A stretch of DNA of 64,000 nt from Cytophagales bacterium UBA2561 (GCA_002340355.1 DDLX01000008.1:1-64000); one strand, 5' to 3'. Positions 26,900-36,932 are shown, numbered from the stretch's first letter. Numbers and translations are program-made. The notes: generated from the letters alone by a model not told the origin.

Positions 26900-26998
26900 C
26901 CTCATTATAATAGTTTTTCTTACAACTAAAATCCTACCCAAAAAGCGAAACAAAATTTCTCAAACTTGTCATATCATGATAAATTATCTTATCTTCGT

Positions 26999-28904
26999 AT
27001 GATGAAATTCACTGAATTAGATTGCCATAAACTCACTAAGCATCTCCAACAAATTCATCAAAAATTAATCGAAACTTCTGCTTGGTCAGCCTCAGTTTCC
27101 TCTGAAATGTATGAATTGTTATTAGTAAAACTATTAGATCTAACAGGTAGTCCGCATGGTTTTATAGGAACGACTCTTCAAGACAAAAAGATATCTCCGA
27201 AAGCTGAGTTCCAGTTAGAATTCTCCACTACTTTCAATTGGATAAATCTCTTAAAAAATGGTTTATTAAAAGTCTGAAGATCAAAACCCTATTTCACTTT
27301 CCGTTATTTTTGACTATTTCTTAGAAACCAAAAATCCTATCTTTTTTCCTATTCAATCAAACGATTCCTTAATACAGGGAACTCATAAAATTTCAGATGA
27401 TTTACAAGATATCAAATCATTTTTAGGACTTCCTATTTTACAACAAAATAAAGGAATCGGTTGGATTGGAATACTCAGCAAATCAGAGTCTTATCCTCAA
27501 GAAGAGGTTGATTTTTTACAACCTTTTTTAACGACTTGTGCTTTGACTATCCACCAACTCAAAACGCATCAAAAATATAAACAATTACAAACTCAGCATC
27601 AACAAATTTTACAGGGGCAATCAACTGAAAAATTAGCTTTTGAAGCACAGTCTCAAGAACAAGCAAATTATATCCAGAAATTAGAACGTAGTCGGAATCA
27701 ATTCAATACGATTTTAGAAACTATCGAAGATGTCATTTGGTCATCAGGAGCGGATTTTTCATTTTATATTAATCATACTGCCAAAGAATTATATGGCTAT
27801 GAACTAGCTGATTTTGAACAAAATAATAATCTTTGGTTTGAACTTATCCATCCAGAAGATAAACCTCACGTTAGTGAAAAATTAAGCCAACTTGCAACCC
27901 AAGAATATTTAGAGGCAGAATACCGTGTTATCCGAAAAGACAAAGCTGAGCGATATGTCCGCACTCGAATGTGGTTTGTTAAAGATGAAGAAGGACAATT
28001 CTTACACTTGGACGGCATTACCTCTGATATGACATCTACCATTTTGGCAGAACGTGATTTCTTTTTAAGATTGGGGGAAGAAGTAGCCGAACGCACCGCC
28101 GAACTTCAACAAAAAAGCATTAAGCTCGAAAAAGCAAACCGAGATGTCGAAACAAGTATCAAATATGCTCGCCGTTTACAAAATGCTATTTTGCCCGATT
28201 TGAAAGAAATGCAAGAATATTTTACAGATATTTTTATCTATTATATGCCTCGTGATATTGTCAGTGGTGATTTTTATTGGTTTGGTGTTCGGAAAAATAA
28301 AGTTTTCATTAGTGTTATTGATTGTACAGGACACGGTGTACCAGGGGCATTTATGTCCATGATGGGATATGCTTTATTAAATGAAATTGTTTTAAAAAGT
28401 AATATTATAGAAGTAAATCAAATTATTGAAGCTCTAAACCAAAATATTCAAGTTGCCTTAAGACAACATACCTCTCGTAATAATGATGGAATGGATATGG
28501 CAATTTGTATGATTGATAAATTAGAATATAAAATAGAATTTGCAGGCGCACGAAATTGCCTTTTATATTTCGAAGATGCCGAACTTAATTTGCTAAAAGG
28601 TACACGCAAATCAGTAGGAGGACTTCATATACAAAAGCAGGAAACATTTGATAAACAAAAAGTTAATATAAAAGAAGGACAAATTTTCTACTTATATTCA
28701 GATGGCTATCCTGACCAACTGGGAAGTTTTAAGGAAAATCAACCAAAACGTCGATTTATGAATAAACGTTTTCGGAAATTACTCACCAAAATCCACCAAG
28801 AGCCGTTAGGTTTACAAGCCGATATTCTAGACCAAACATTAATTCGCTGGATTGGAACAGGTAAACGGGTTGATGATGTGACCGTTTTGGGATTTAAAAT
28901 CTAG
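26999..28904 (+). pseudogene. GAF-PAS-SpoIIE (PP2C) phosphatase, frameshifted in the GAF domain
   Basis: The ATG at 26999 opens a frame that stops at 27277 (ending NLLKNGLLKV). A second frame continues the same protein: SEDQNPISLSVIFDYFLETK, then GLPILQQNKGIGWIGILSK, then straight into the large ORF that ends at 28904. One extra base in the AAAA run at 27268-27271 explains the break, because the other frame is closed upstream by a TAA at 27267. The restored protein has a GAF domain (to about 27580), a coiled coil, a PAS domain (27700-28060, TILETIEDVIWSSGADFSFY) and a SpoIIE-type phosphatase (ISVIDCTGHGVPGAFMSMMG, then DDVTVLGF). The phosphatase half could still be made from an internal start. 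A sequencing error is the alternative. Confidence 0.8.
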
Positions 28905-29019
28905 CTTTTGATGTTTTTCGGTACGGCATTCCTCATAAAAAAATCATTTAAGTATCCAAATCTTAACAACAAAATTGAGTTACAAATTCGAAAAAATCGT
29001 TTATAAATTATCTAAAAAC

Positions 29020-29826
29020 ATGAAAAAATTAGTTGCTATTCTACTACTCTCTAACTGTCTATCAGTTGGCTTTTGTGTGCCAAATTCAACCTATTTCTTA
29101 ACTACTGATTTTGAGCAATTCCAAGAAGAACAAGATGATGAAAAAATTATTTATACGGTTCAGTATGGCGATACTTTATTTCGGATTGCTCGACTATTTG
29201 GGACAACCGTAGAGCGTCTCAAGGCTCTCAATCATTTAACTTCAGGCGAAATTCAGGAAGGACAAAAACTATATGTTCAAAAATCAAAAGATACTAACGA
29301 ATCTACTCCTACCGAATCCAAAGTAACGCATATTGGAGCTTATGGCGCAACCAAAAGATACCACATTATCCAAGTGGGTGAGAATATGCAAATGTTAGCT
29401 CAAAAATATCATGTTTCGGTCAATAGTTTATTAGTTTGGAATGGAATACGAAATGCGAATACGGTACGAAAAGGACAGAAAATTTATTTAGAAAATGTGG
29501 CACGAGCAGGAGCTTGGAATTATTTGGATGCCGAATTTCAACGTATAAAACCCAGCAAAGGAATTACCAGAGAATCGGGAATGGGAACACTGATTTCTTC
29601 AGCTTATTCGCCTGTCAAATTAGCTTTACATCGTTCGGCAACCGTAGGGACATACATTCGAGTATATAGTGAAGGAAGTGGAAAATCGGTAACGGTAAAG
29701 GTCATTGGAAATTTACCTCAAATTGCCGCCAACAAAGACGTAGTTATTAAACTCTCGAAAGCGGCTTGTAATGAGTTAGGAATTATTAATCAACGCTTCC
29801 CTGTATTTTTGGCGTATGAAAAATAA
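29020..29826 (+). CDS. Secreted LysM protein with RlpA-like C-terminal domain
   Basis: 268 residues from the ATG at 29020 (MKKLVAILLLSNCLSVGFC), which gives a signal peptide; the frame is open further upstream. Two LysM repeats lie at about 45-90 (YTVQYGDTLFRIARLFGTTV) and 115-160 (HIIQVGENMQMLAQKYHVSV). They bind peptidoglycan. The last 100 residues (MGTLISSAYSPVKLALHRSA, then RVYSEGSGKSVTVKVIGNLP, then VVIKLSKAACNELGI) look like an RlpA-type double-psi barrel. It probably works on or at the cell wall. The catalytic Asp and His of active RlpA proteins are not evident, so it may only bind. A terminator follows. Confidence 0.85.
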   Translation: MKKLVAILLLSNCLSVGFCVPNSTYFLTTDFEQFQEEQDDEKIIYTVQYGDTLFRIARLFGTTVERLKALNHLTSGEIQEGQKLYVQKSKDTNESTPTESKVTHIGAYGATKRYHIIQVGENMQMLAQKYHVSVNSLLVWNGIRNANTVRKGQKIYLENVARAGAWNYLDAEFQRIKPSKGITRESGMGTLISSAYSPVKLALHRSATVGTYIRVYSEGSGKSVTVKVIGNLPQIAANKDVVIKLSKAACNELGIINQRFPVFLAYEK

Positions 29827-29861
29827 AACGTAATAGAAAAACTTAAAGTAAAGAAAAACAA

Positions 29862-29895
29862 AAAGACACGACTTAAAGCCGTGTCTTTCTATTTT
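29862..29895. terminator. Terminator after the LysM gene and tRNA-Phe
   Basis: AAAGACACG pairs with CGTGTCTTT (9 bp). T- and A-rich flanks on both sides suit use by the LysM gene and by the convergent tRNA. Confidence 0.75.
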
Positions 29896-29901
29896 AGGAA
29901 G

Positions 29902-29974
29902 TGGTGTTGAGTGGATTTGAACCACCGACACACGGATTTTCAGTCCGATGCTCTACCAACTGAGCTACAACACC
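29902..29974 (-). tRNA. tRNA-Phe (GAA)
   Basis: On the minus strand a 73-base cloverleaf: acceptor GGTGTTG with CAACACC, D-arm GCTCAGTTGGTAGAGC, anticodon loop CTGAAAA with anticodon GAA, and T-arm GGTTCAAATCC. Discriminator base A. The CCA end is not encoded. Confidence 0.97.
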
Positions 29975-30143
29975 AACTTTTTTATTTATGTCAATTCACT
30001 GCTTTCCGTGAAATGCAACGCAAAGGTACGAATGTTTTGGTACAATGCAAGTTTTTGGAGTACTTTTTTGAAAAATAATTTCGTCAATCTATTTTTCTAT
30101 ATGAAACTCACGTTAATTAACGGTTCATCTAATATTAATTCAA

Positions 30144-30177
30144 TAAAAAAGCTCCAAGTTTAAGTACTTGGAGCTTT
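30144..30177 (-). terminator. Terminator of the TonB-dependent receptor gene
   Basis: AAAGCTCCAAGT pairs with ACTTGGAGCTTT (12 bp), and a T-run follows on the minus strand, 33 bases past the receptor stop codon. Confidence 0.85.
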
Positions 30178-30209
30178 CCTGATTTAATCACTTTGGAAAA
30201 AAGTTTATA

Positions 30210-32933
30210 TTAGAATTTAATCTTCATGCCTGCGTTCCAAGTTCGTCCGAATCCGTAAAATCCACGATTGTTATAGAACTCGTTAGTGGGAGTAGTCGGA
30301 TCATCTTGAATATTGGTATCCAATTCAGCAATGTACTCTTCATCCAGAACATTGTTGACATTTAAGTTAAATGAAAGCGTTGTTTTGCCTAAGTCAACGG
30401 TATAATACAGTCCTGCATCCAATAAAGAATAGTTAGGTAATTCTACAATTTCACCACCTTTTTGTAAAAATTGGGCATCATTTACATCATACTCTGCAAA
30501 TAATCGGTCAGCATAATTCCAGTTTGCATTTACTCGTAACCCCTTGATAATCTCGTAGGTTGCACCAAAGTTCATCGTTGTTTGTGCAGCATCACCTATC
30601 GGCAAATCATCGGCATAAATAGTCAATTCTCCTTCAGGCTGTTGAGTATCAATATTTGTTCCCGTAGCCGTGAAGTTATCACTGTAGAACCAGTCACCCA
30701 ATGAAACCATTCCTGTTAAAGTTAATTTTTCAATGGGTTGTACATTCGCTTCCACTTCAATACCTCGGTGAGTTTGAGTTACATTACGGAAAAAATATGT
30801 AATACTTTCACCAACAGCATTATCTTGAGATCTATCAAATTGACGATTAGCCCAGATGGTATTGTATAAGTTTACATTCATATTGAAAATACCACTTCGG
30901 TAGCCATAACCGACTTCAAAGGCTGTGATTTTTTGATTTTCGACATCTTCATTTACCTGATTTCTATAATTAATGAAGACATTATCAAAAATAGGCTGTC
31001 GTGAAAGGAATCCTGCGTTCGCAAAGACGTTATGTTTGTCATTAATATTATAGTTTGCGCCAGCTTTCACGGTTCCTCCAAGAAAATTCTCCCAATCAGA
31101 TTCTTGTTTATCACTTTCATAATTGAAGTAATCTACTCGTTTGAATCCCTGATTAGAACCTGATACAGCCCCAAATACAGTTAATTTATCAGTAGAATAT
31201 TCTAATTGAGCAAATACACCTAACCATTGTACCAAACCATCATTATTATAGTTCAATACATTTGCTCCCCGATCTCCTGTATCTTTGTAACCATTATCCG
31301 CAAAATCACCAAAATCAGCAGGGGCTTCTGTGGTAATGTAATTTTCTGGGTTATTAATGTCAGAATCAGATAAATACGCATTATTACCTAACAAATTTTC
31401 TACACGGCGATAGTGAATTCCTCGATAATAACGTCCATCAAATCCAGCAACTAAGTTCAATTTATCAGTTAATTCACTGGTCAACGTGGAAAGGACTCCA
31501 TACCAGTTGTGTGAATTCATTGAAGCACGACGAATAAATCCGTTTCCACTTGAAGTAGTGATATATCGTCCATCAGTTTGTTCTTTTGTTCCCCAACCAT
31601 CTATCGTTTCTCCTCGGTTGTGTCGGACAATATCATCAAACCGAACTTGTCCATTTGCATCTCGAATATCAAAACTCGTGTCATAAAAACGAGTATCACC
31701 ATTTTGGATGCGTCCACGAGGTCCTGTTCCACCTCCACGTCCAAGTGAAATATAAACAGAAGTATTCAGATCTGTTTTATCTGAGATTTCCCAATAATGA
31801 TTCAAGAATGCTTTTGGCTTGTGATAAAAGTTTCTTCGCCATGTAAATTCTTCACCATCTAATTGTCCATATAAGTGATTAAACTTAATACCCATATTAG
31901 TAAATTGGTCATCTGTATTATCAGGATCTACAAATGAACGTAATGTAATACCATCATAAGTATCTACAGTACGTTGGTGGTGCCATTGTGGTGCGCCCAA
32001 ATAGGTAAAAGAAAGTAAATGTTTCTTAATTTTTTGGCTCAATGAAATATAATAAGAATAAGCACGGAATTTTGTACCATCTACATAGCCATCACCCCGT
32101 GTATGAGTAAATTGCACAGTAGCTGCAAATCCACTTTTCAATAACCCTGTAGAAGCCACAGCACTATATTTTTGATAACCATCATTCCCCACACTAGCAC
32201 TAACTGCTCCTCCTTTTTTCAAATCCGTAGCGTTTGTAATGATATTAATTGAGCCACCTACTGAGGCAACCGCCAACTTAGAAGCTCCCAATCCACGTTG
32301 AATTTGCATCGAAGAAGACACATCACTTAAACCAGCCCAGTTCGACCAATAAACCCAACCATTTTCCATATCATTAATTGGAACACCATTTAACATTACG
32401 GCTACATTTCGTTGATCAAAACCACGCACATTAATTCGAGAATCGCCAAAACCACCACCAGATTTAGTTACATAAACTGAAGGAGTATTTCTCAAGATTT
32501 CTGGAAATTCTTGGTTACCTACTTTTTCTGCAATGATTTCACCTTTGATCGTAGAAACAGCCACAGGAGTTTTTCGATCAATTGCAATGGAAGCAATAAC
32601 TTCGACACCCTCCAAACCAATAGCAGAAGCCTGCAAAGCAATCGTACCTAAATCTATTTCTGAGCCATTCAATCGGACAATCTGGCTCAGGGTTTCATAC
32701 CCAACAAATGAAACTTCAATTGTTTTTTCACCTTCACCCTCAACCTTGAATGCAAAGTTTCCGTCCACATCCGTAACTGCACCTGCTGTGCCACCTGCTA
32801 CACGGATATTAGCCCCAATAACTGACTCCTGTGTGTCTTTGTCAGTTACCTTCCCTTTAATCGTTGTCTGAGCAAACACAAGAGACAAGCTCAAAAGTTG
32901 TACCCACAAAAAGAGTAATCCTTTTTTCATCAA
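30210..32933 (-). CDS. TonB-dependent outer-membrane receptor with carboxypeptidase-like N-domain
   Basis: 907 residues. A signal peptide (about 1-22, ending VFAQ) is followed by a carboxypeptidase-regulatory-like domain (TTIKGKVTDKDTQESVIGAN) to about 105. The plug domain (IRGEIIA-type region near 130, SRINVRGFDQRNVAVMLNGV near 165, then QRGLGASKLAVASVGGSINI) and a beta-barrel of about 650 residues follow, ending in Phe (NAGMKIKF). It takes up a large substrate through the outer membrane with TonB-ExbBD energy. The substrate is unknown. No SusD-like lipoprotein is adjacent, so it is not a classical glycan-utilisation pair. It has its own -7 element and terminator. Confidence 0.95.
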   Translation of the reverse strand: MMKKGLLFLWVQLLSLSLVFAQTTIKGKVTDKDTQESVIGANIRVAGGTAGAVTDVDGNFAFKVEGEGEKTIEVSFVGYETLSQIVRLNGSEIDLGTIALQASAIGLEGVEVIASIAIDRKTPVAVSTIKGEIIAEKVGNQEFPEILRNTPSVYVTKSGGGFGDSRINVRGFDQRNVAVMLNGVPINDMENGWVYWSNWAGLSDVSSSMQIQRGLGASKLAVASVGGSINIITNATDLKKGGAVSASVGNDGYQKYSAVASTGLLKSGFAATVQFTHTRGDGYVDGTKFRAYSYYISLSQKIKKHLLSFTYLGAPQWHHQRTVDTYDGITLRSFVDPDNTDDQFTNMGIKFNHLYGQLDGEEFTWRRNFYHKPKAFLNHYWEISDKTDLNTSVYISLGRGGGTGPRGRIQNGDTRFYDTSFDIRDANGQVRFDDIVRHNRGETIDGWGTKEQTDGRYITTSSGNGFIRRASMNSHNWYGVLSTLTSELTDKLNLVAGFDGRYYRGIHYRRVENLLGNNAYLSDSDINNPENYITTEAPADFGDFADNGYKDTGDRGANVLNYNNDGLVQWLGVFAQLEYSTDKLTVFGAVSGSNQGFKRVDYFNYESDKQESDWENFLGGTVKAGANYNINDKHNVFANAGFLSRQPIFDNVFINYRNQVNEDVENQKITAFEVGYGYRSGIFNMNVNLYNTIWANRQFDRSQDNAVGESITYFFRNVTQTHRGIEVEANVQPIEKLTLTGMVSLGDWFYSDNFTATGTNIDTQQPEGELTIYADDLPIGDAAQTTMNFGATYEIIKGLRVNANWNYADRLFAEYDVNDAQFLQKGGEIVELPNYSLLDAGLYYTVDLGKTTLSFNLNVNNVLDEEYIAELDTNIQDDPTTPTNEFYNNRGFYGFGRTWNAGMKIKF

Positions 32934-33375
32934 TTTGGTGTTTTAGATTTAATTTATTTATTAAAATAATACAAAATATGCTACACAAAAGTAGGAAGTG
33001 ATTCCTAGCAAATCGTTCTCATCAGATGAATAAATATTTAATTTTTTGGTTAATTATCGGAACATCATAAAATTAAGCCAAAAACGAGCCATTTCTACGG
33101 AAAGTACAGTAAAACTAGGAAGGTAAAATTAGTTAAAAACCTGAAAACTCCTATAACAAATCCACAAGATTACGTATTATAGCGCACAAACACTATTTTA
33201 CCTCTACCATTCATAGGGTAAAATAAAATTTTTAATGAAAACTTGAATAGCTAACTTTCACTTCAGACCGAACTGATTCTTAAAACTCAAAATATTACAA
33301 GAGTATTTATCTGATAATCAATAGGTTTATCTCAATACTTATAAAGTGAAAGTTTTATCATAAATAAATCGCATT
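32934..33375. other. Divergent spacer between receptor and Smr gene
   Basis: About 440 bases. It holds the receptor's -7 element (32986-32993) and a TGATAATCA motif (33312-33320). No ORF or RNA gene is visible, and no clear promoter for the Smr gene was found. Confidence 0.5.
32986..32993 (-). promoter_or_regulatory. TACTTTTG, -7 element of the TonB receptor gene
   Basis: Exact on the minus strand, about 53 bases before the start codon. A TTTG lies upstream but at a 15-base spacing, which is short. Confidence 0.5.
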
Positions 33376-34428
33376 ATGAGTAATACGATAAATATAGGAG
33401 ACCGAGTACGATTACTGCACGATGATGCTGAAGGAATTGTCCGTAAATTTCTGAAAGACGGTACGGTAGAAGTTGAAATCGAAGACGGCTTTGGGATTCC
33501 TGTTTTACCAATGGATTTAGTGAAAGTCTCTACACAAGAAACGGACTACTTTGGTACACCTAAACCTCAAAAGAAAACCAATAAACCTTCAAAAACAAAG
33601 AACTCCAGCATTTCTAAGATTATCTCAGAATCAGGTTTTTATATTGCTTTTGATCCCATTAATGACCAGTTACTTTCTGTCAAACTGATTAATAATACTG
33701 ACTTGGATATGCTCATTACTTTTGGTGAATTTCAGGATAGTGGACGGCATTATGGATTAGCAGGAACTTTATTGAAACAGCGAAGTGTCGAAAAAGTACA
33801 CGAAGTTAGTTTAGCCAAATTTGAAAAGTGGGGTGCATTTTTAGTACAGGCTTTATTTTTCAAAAGAGGATACGGACAACCCAAAAAACCACTTGCTCGA
33901 AAACTTAAATTTAATGCGAGTGGATTTTTCAAGAGTAAACATACCGCCCCAATTTTAGAACGAGAAGTTTATCTATATCAAATTGATGGTCAGCACGTAC
34001 CACCACCTTCAAAGCCTATCATAGAAGAGAAAAAAGTTTCTAAAAATAAACCTCAAAAATTGGACACTACTCAATTGAGAGAAAGTATGTTAATGGGAAA
34101 ATCTTCTGAAAAACAAACGACTGCTCCAATTTCAAAAGATGCTCACAACATTCGAGAGGTGGACTTGCATATCGAAAATATTTTGCCTCCCAACCACATT
34201 ACTCCAAAAGAAGAATATTTAAACAAACAATTAGATTTTTTTGAGAAAGAACTCGAAAAGGCAAATATGCAAAGTATTTCGGAAATCGTATTTATTCATG
34301 GAGTTGGCAATGGTATTCTAAGAAATGAGATTCATAAACATCTCGGAAAAAGTACTGTAATTGAGTATTTTAAGGATGCTCGAAAGGAAAAATTTGGCTA
34401 TGGAGCTACTTATGTCAAAATGAAATAA
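33376..34428 (+). CDS. DUF2027/Smr-domain protein
   Basis: 350 residues. The N-terminus INIGDRVRLLHDDAEGIVRK is the small beta domain typical of DUF2027 and MutS2-like proteins. The C-terminal third is an Smr domain: REVDLHIENILPPN as the conserved DLH motif near 257, then SEIVFIHGVGNGILRNEIHK near 305 with the HGxGxG motif. The middle (about 75-230) is a DUF2027-type beta region. Smr domains nick or bind nucleic acids; the DNA or RNA target is unknown. It is a stand-alone gene. Confidence 0.9.
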   Translation: MSNTINIGDRVRLLHDDAEGIVRKFLKDGTVEVEIEDGFGIPVLPMDLVKVSTQETDYFGTPKPQKKTNKPSKTKNSSISKIISESGFYIAFDPINDQLLSVKLINNTDLDMLITFGEFQDSGRHYGLAGTLLKQRSVEKVHEVSLAKFEKWGAFLVQALFFKRGYGQPKKPLARKLKFNASGFFKSKHTAPILEREVYLYQIDGQHVPPPSKPIIEEKKVSKNKPQKLDTTQLRESMLMGKSSEKQTTAPISKDAHNIREVDLHIENILPPNHITPKEEYLNKQLDFFEKELEKANMQSISEIVFIHGVGNGILRNEIHKHLGKSTVIEYFKDARKEKFGYGATYVKMK

Positions 34429-34492
34429 TTACCCTCAAAATTTGTAGTGGTTCGGCTTCGAAGTTGCGCCACTACTTTTCAAATTCGTAGAT

Positions 34493-34834
34493 TTATTTGG
34501 TTAGATATTGCCAGAAACTCCCAAATTTTCGATTTTGTAAATAACTTAAATCAGATTCGTGGCAGTAGGCTTCTCTTTCAAAACAGATATTTCGGTAGGC
34601 TTGGTCATGGCAGGAATATAAAAAACGATTCACCAAATAATTCGCCAAATACAACACATAAAACGGTAAAATTCCCAGTTCTAATTGTTGGCGTAAATGA
34701 ATTTTTTCATGATTAAGTACTACTAAATTCTGTTTATCTTTTGAGTATTTTAGTAGTACGAATGGAAAAAGTGCCATACCACGTGGTGGATTGGAAAGTA
34801 AATAAAACAGCCAAGGTTTGATAATTAAAATCAT
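34493..34834 (-). CDS. Small protein with HExxH metal-binding motif
   Basis: 113 residues. The sequence VLNHEKIHLRQQLELGILPF has HEKIH, a zinc-binding HExxH motif, followed by hydrophobic segments (FYVLYLANYLVNRFLY) that could sit in a membrane. A distal Glu in EREAYCHESD could be the third ligand. It looks like a short zincin-type protein of the M56-like kind common in this phylum, but catalytic activity is not shown. It follows the Uma2 remnant by 16 bases and probably shares its transcript. Confidence 0.65.
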   Translation of the reverse strand: MILIIKPWLFYLLSNPPRGMALFPFVLLKYSKDKQNLVVLNHEKIHLRQQLELGILPFYVLYLANYLVNRFLYSCHDQAYRNICFEREAYCHESDLSYLQNRKFGSFWQYLTK

Positions 34835-34850
34835 ATTTTTTGTGATTTAG

Positions 34851-35478
34851 TTACAATTTCAAAATACCATCTTTTTCAATCAACTGGGTCAATGAAAATT
34901 CATAATCTCCAAACAAAGAAATGGTCTGACTCCAATCCGAAATTAACCAAGCAGAGTTAGGTTCAGCAATCATCACCTTCTGAGAACTTGAAAAAAAACA
35001 AATGACTTTTTCAACTCCAAAAGCCAATAATTTATCTGTTTTTTTATAAACATACCCTTGATTATCAGATAGTTCTTTGGCTTCTGCCACAATATCTACT
35101 TCAATAACTACACGGGGTGGAATTCTCAAATATTGATTTCGAAGGGAGTAGTTTTGAAACTCTTTCTTGTCATAAATAACAATATCAGACGCTACATTAT
35201 CTTTTTTACCTAAATGCAATCCCGCCTCATTTGTTCCAATTTTAGTAGTCGGTCAATGATAAATTTTGATATAAAAACTCCAAAATGCACGAAATAATTA
35301 CCACTTGTGTACCTAAGCATCCCATAATTTCTGCTAAAGTTTGTTGATGATTTAAAACATTTTGCCAGCCTTTGTAATAAAATGGAACTCCATCTATCTC
35401 TTCATAAATCAATGACTTATGGATTTCTTGTGTTTCTAATTTTGGCTCGACTTTGGGGCTTAGAACTTCCGTCTTCAT
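34851..35478 (-). pseudogene. Uma2-family endonuclease, frameshifted
   Basis: The N-terminal part starts at 35478 (MKTEVLSPKVEPKLETQEIH, then EIDGVPFYYKGW, then LSLTDY) and stops at 35242. The C-terminal part continues in another frame (PTTKIGTNEAGLHLGKKDNV, then ASDIVIYDKKEF, then RVVIEVDIVAEAKELSDNQG) to 34851. Together they make a normal Uma2-like length, with IVIYD and VIEVDI holding the PD-(D/E)XK-type acidic residues. The break falls near 35240-35255. An error in the read is the alternative. An exact -7 element, TAGATTTG, lies about 50 bases upstream. Confidence 0.8.
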
Positions 35479-35527
35479 TGTTTTTGAATTTAAAAATTAC
35501 CTATAAAAACAATTCAATTTAGCTCTC

Positions 35528-35535
35528 CAAATCTA
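35528..35535 (-). promoter_or_regulatory. TAGATTTG, -7 element of the Uma2 remnant
   Basis: Exact match on the minus strand, about 50 bases ahead of the ATG at 35478. Confidence 0.45.
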
Positions 35536-35635
35536 AAACAATCAGAGAACTACTAAATTTCAAATACCTTTGTTGATGTTTTAGTGTAATGACACCAACA
35601 AAAATATTATTTACAATATCATGATAACCAATAAT

Positions 35636-36427
35636 TTATCGAATAACAACCCATTTTGATTTTTGGGCTTTTGTACCATCTTTTCGAACTGCCTTGAGCT
35701 TAACTTCATAATTGCCAGCCGTTTGGAAGGTGTGTGAAGGTGTATTTTCATCAGACTGTTGTCCATCACCAAAATCCCAGAAATAAGCAATCGCGTTTTG
35801 AGAAAGGTTCTGAAACTGTACTTCACAAGGAGCATAACAGCCATTATTCTGAATTTCAAAATTGGCTACAGTTTCGCCTGTTTCTTCCATTTCTGCTTGA
35901 TTATCAGTTGATTTTTCAACAATAGGCTCAGCCTGTACCGAATCAATTTCAGAAGATTCTGTAAGCAAAGAGTCCGTTTTAGGAGCAGCATTTAACTGTT
36001 TTTCGAATGTTGACTTTTCGGATTTTGTTTGTTTATCCGTAAATTTTACTTCTGTAATGAAATATTTGGTTTCTCCCCGTAATTTAATCAACATATATTT
36101 CTCACTATAAATCAATTGTACTCGTAAATTATTGACCATTGCCGAATCCAATTCTTTGAGGACTTTTTCGCTTGCTTCATCTACTGAAAATTGCCAAACG
36201 GTCGAAAGTCCTGCCGTAGATTTGGAGTGTCCAAGCGACTCCATATTGAGTTCACCTTCCCATGTCTTGAACAAAATTCCTTTGTTACTCAGCTTGATAA
36301 CCCGTCCTGTTCGACTGCCACTACTGTAAGAGGCACTCCATAAAATAGCTCCTGTCGCTACAACAATAATTCCTGCCACAAGCAAAAAGATAAGAAAAAT
36401 TTTGAGTGCTTTTTGTGATTTTGCCAT
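35636..36427 (-). CDS. Membrane-anchored PKD-domain protein
   Basis: 263 residues. One N-terminal membrane helix (FLIFLLVAGIIVVATGAILW, about 11-31) is followed by a beta domain (GRVIKLSNKGILFKTWEGEL), a charged linker, and a PKD domain in the last 75 residues (NAIAYFWDFGDGQQSDENTP, then HTFQTAGNYEVKLKAV). The N-terminal half resembles a family in this phylum that is often mis-annotated as a dehydrogenase, but no such enzyme signature is here. It probably faces the periplasm. Function unknown. An exact -7 element lies about 95 bases upstream. Confidence 0.8.
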   Translation of the reverse strand: MAKSQKALKIFLIFLLVAGIIVVATGAILWSASYSSGSRTGRVIKLSNKGILFKTWEGELNMESLGHSKSTAGLSTVWQFSVDEASEKVLKELDSAMVNNLRVQLIYSEKYMLIKLRGETKYFITEVKFTDKQTKSEKSTFEKQLNAAPKTDSLLTESSEIDSVQAEPIVEKSTDNQAEMEETGETVANFEIQNNGCYAPCEVQFQNLSQNAIAYFWDFGDGQQSDENTPSHTFQTAGNYEVKLKAVRKDGTKAQKSKWVVIR

Positions 36428-36522
36428 GATTTTTAATTGATATTAATGTAGTATATTTTTAATTTCTATTGATTTAATTATAAAATCAATTACACTAAAA
36501 TGTTTTTTTTAAACAACTGACT

Positions 36523-36530
36523 CAAAGGTA
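36523..36530 (-). promoter_or_regulatory. TACCTTTG, -7 element of the PKD gene
   Basis: Exact on the minus strand; leader of about 90 bases. Confidence 0.45.
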
Positions 36531-36603
36531 GAATGTCTCTGAACAAAGCAAAAATATTTCAGTAATAATCCTTAAAAAACAAATTTTTTAAAGGGAAAGC
36601 CTG

Positions 36604-36611
36604 TATTTTTG
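36604..36611 (+). promoter_or_regulatory. TATTTTTG, -7 element of the small cysteine-rich membrane protein
   Basis: Exact match, 25 bases ahead of the ATG at 36637. Confidence 0.5.
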
Positions 36612-36636
36612 AGTATAATCTTAAAATCTTTAAAGT

Positions 36637-36858
36637 ATGACAACATTAATTGCAACAATGGTCATTGTGGGTGCATTTTTCGTATTGATGGGAGTTCGAT
36701 TGATTTTTATCAAAGACGGAGAATTCAAGGGAACTTGTGCAACTCAGAATCCTTATCTGAAGCAAGCAGGCATCAAGTGTGCGTGTGGTAAAGAAGGTGG
36801 CTGTGAAAATGAAGACAATGACTCCGAGAAAGCCTTTGAAAAAGCCATGAATTCATAA
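36637..36858 (+). CDS. Small membrane protein with cysteine cluster
   Basis: 73 residues. One membrane helix (LIATMVIVGAFFVLMGVRLI, 4-23) is followed by a Cys-rich tail (GTCATQNPYLKQAGIKCACG, then KEGGCENED). Four Cys residues in the tail recall NqrM-like proteins that help iron delivery to the Na+-NQR complex, and similar proteins in this phylum are usually called membrane or secreted protein. The NqrM link is only a resemblance. It has its own promoter element and a strong terminator. Confidence 0.75.
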   Translation: MTTLIATMVIVGAFFVLMGVRLIFIKDGEFKGTCATQNPYLKQAGIKCACGKEGGCENEDNDSEKAFEKAMNS

Positions 36859-36876
36859 AAAAAACTTACTTCATCA

Positions 36877-36913
36877 ATAGCTCGTAAGCTAAAGTTTACG
36901 AGCTATTTTTTTC
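36877..36913 (+). terminator. Rho-independent terminator after the small membrane protein
   Basis: ATAGCTCGTAA pairs with TTTACGAGCTAT (with one internal mismatch), followed by seven Ts. Confidence 0.85.
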
Positions 36914-36932
36914 TATATCAAAAATAACTAAA

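Noticed and set aside
27262..27277. Programmed ribosomal frameshift in the GAF-PAS-phosphatase gene
   Set aside because: The needed shift is +1 (or -2) and the site lacks a canonical slippery heptamer, so a mutation or read error is simpler.
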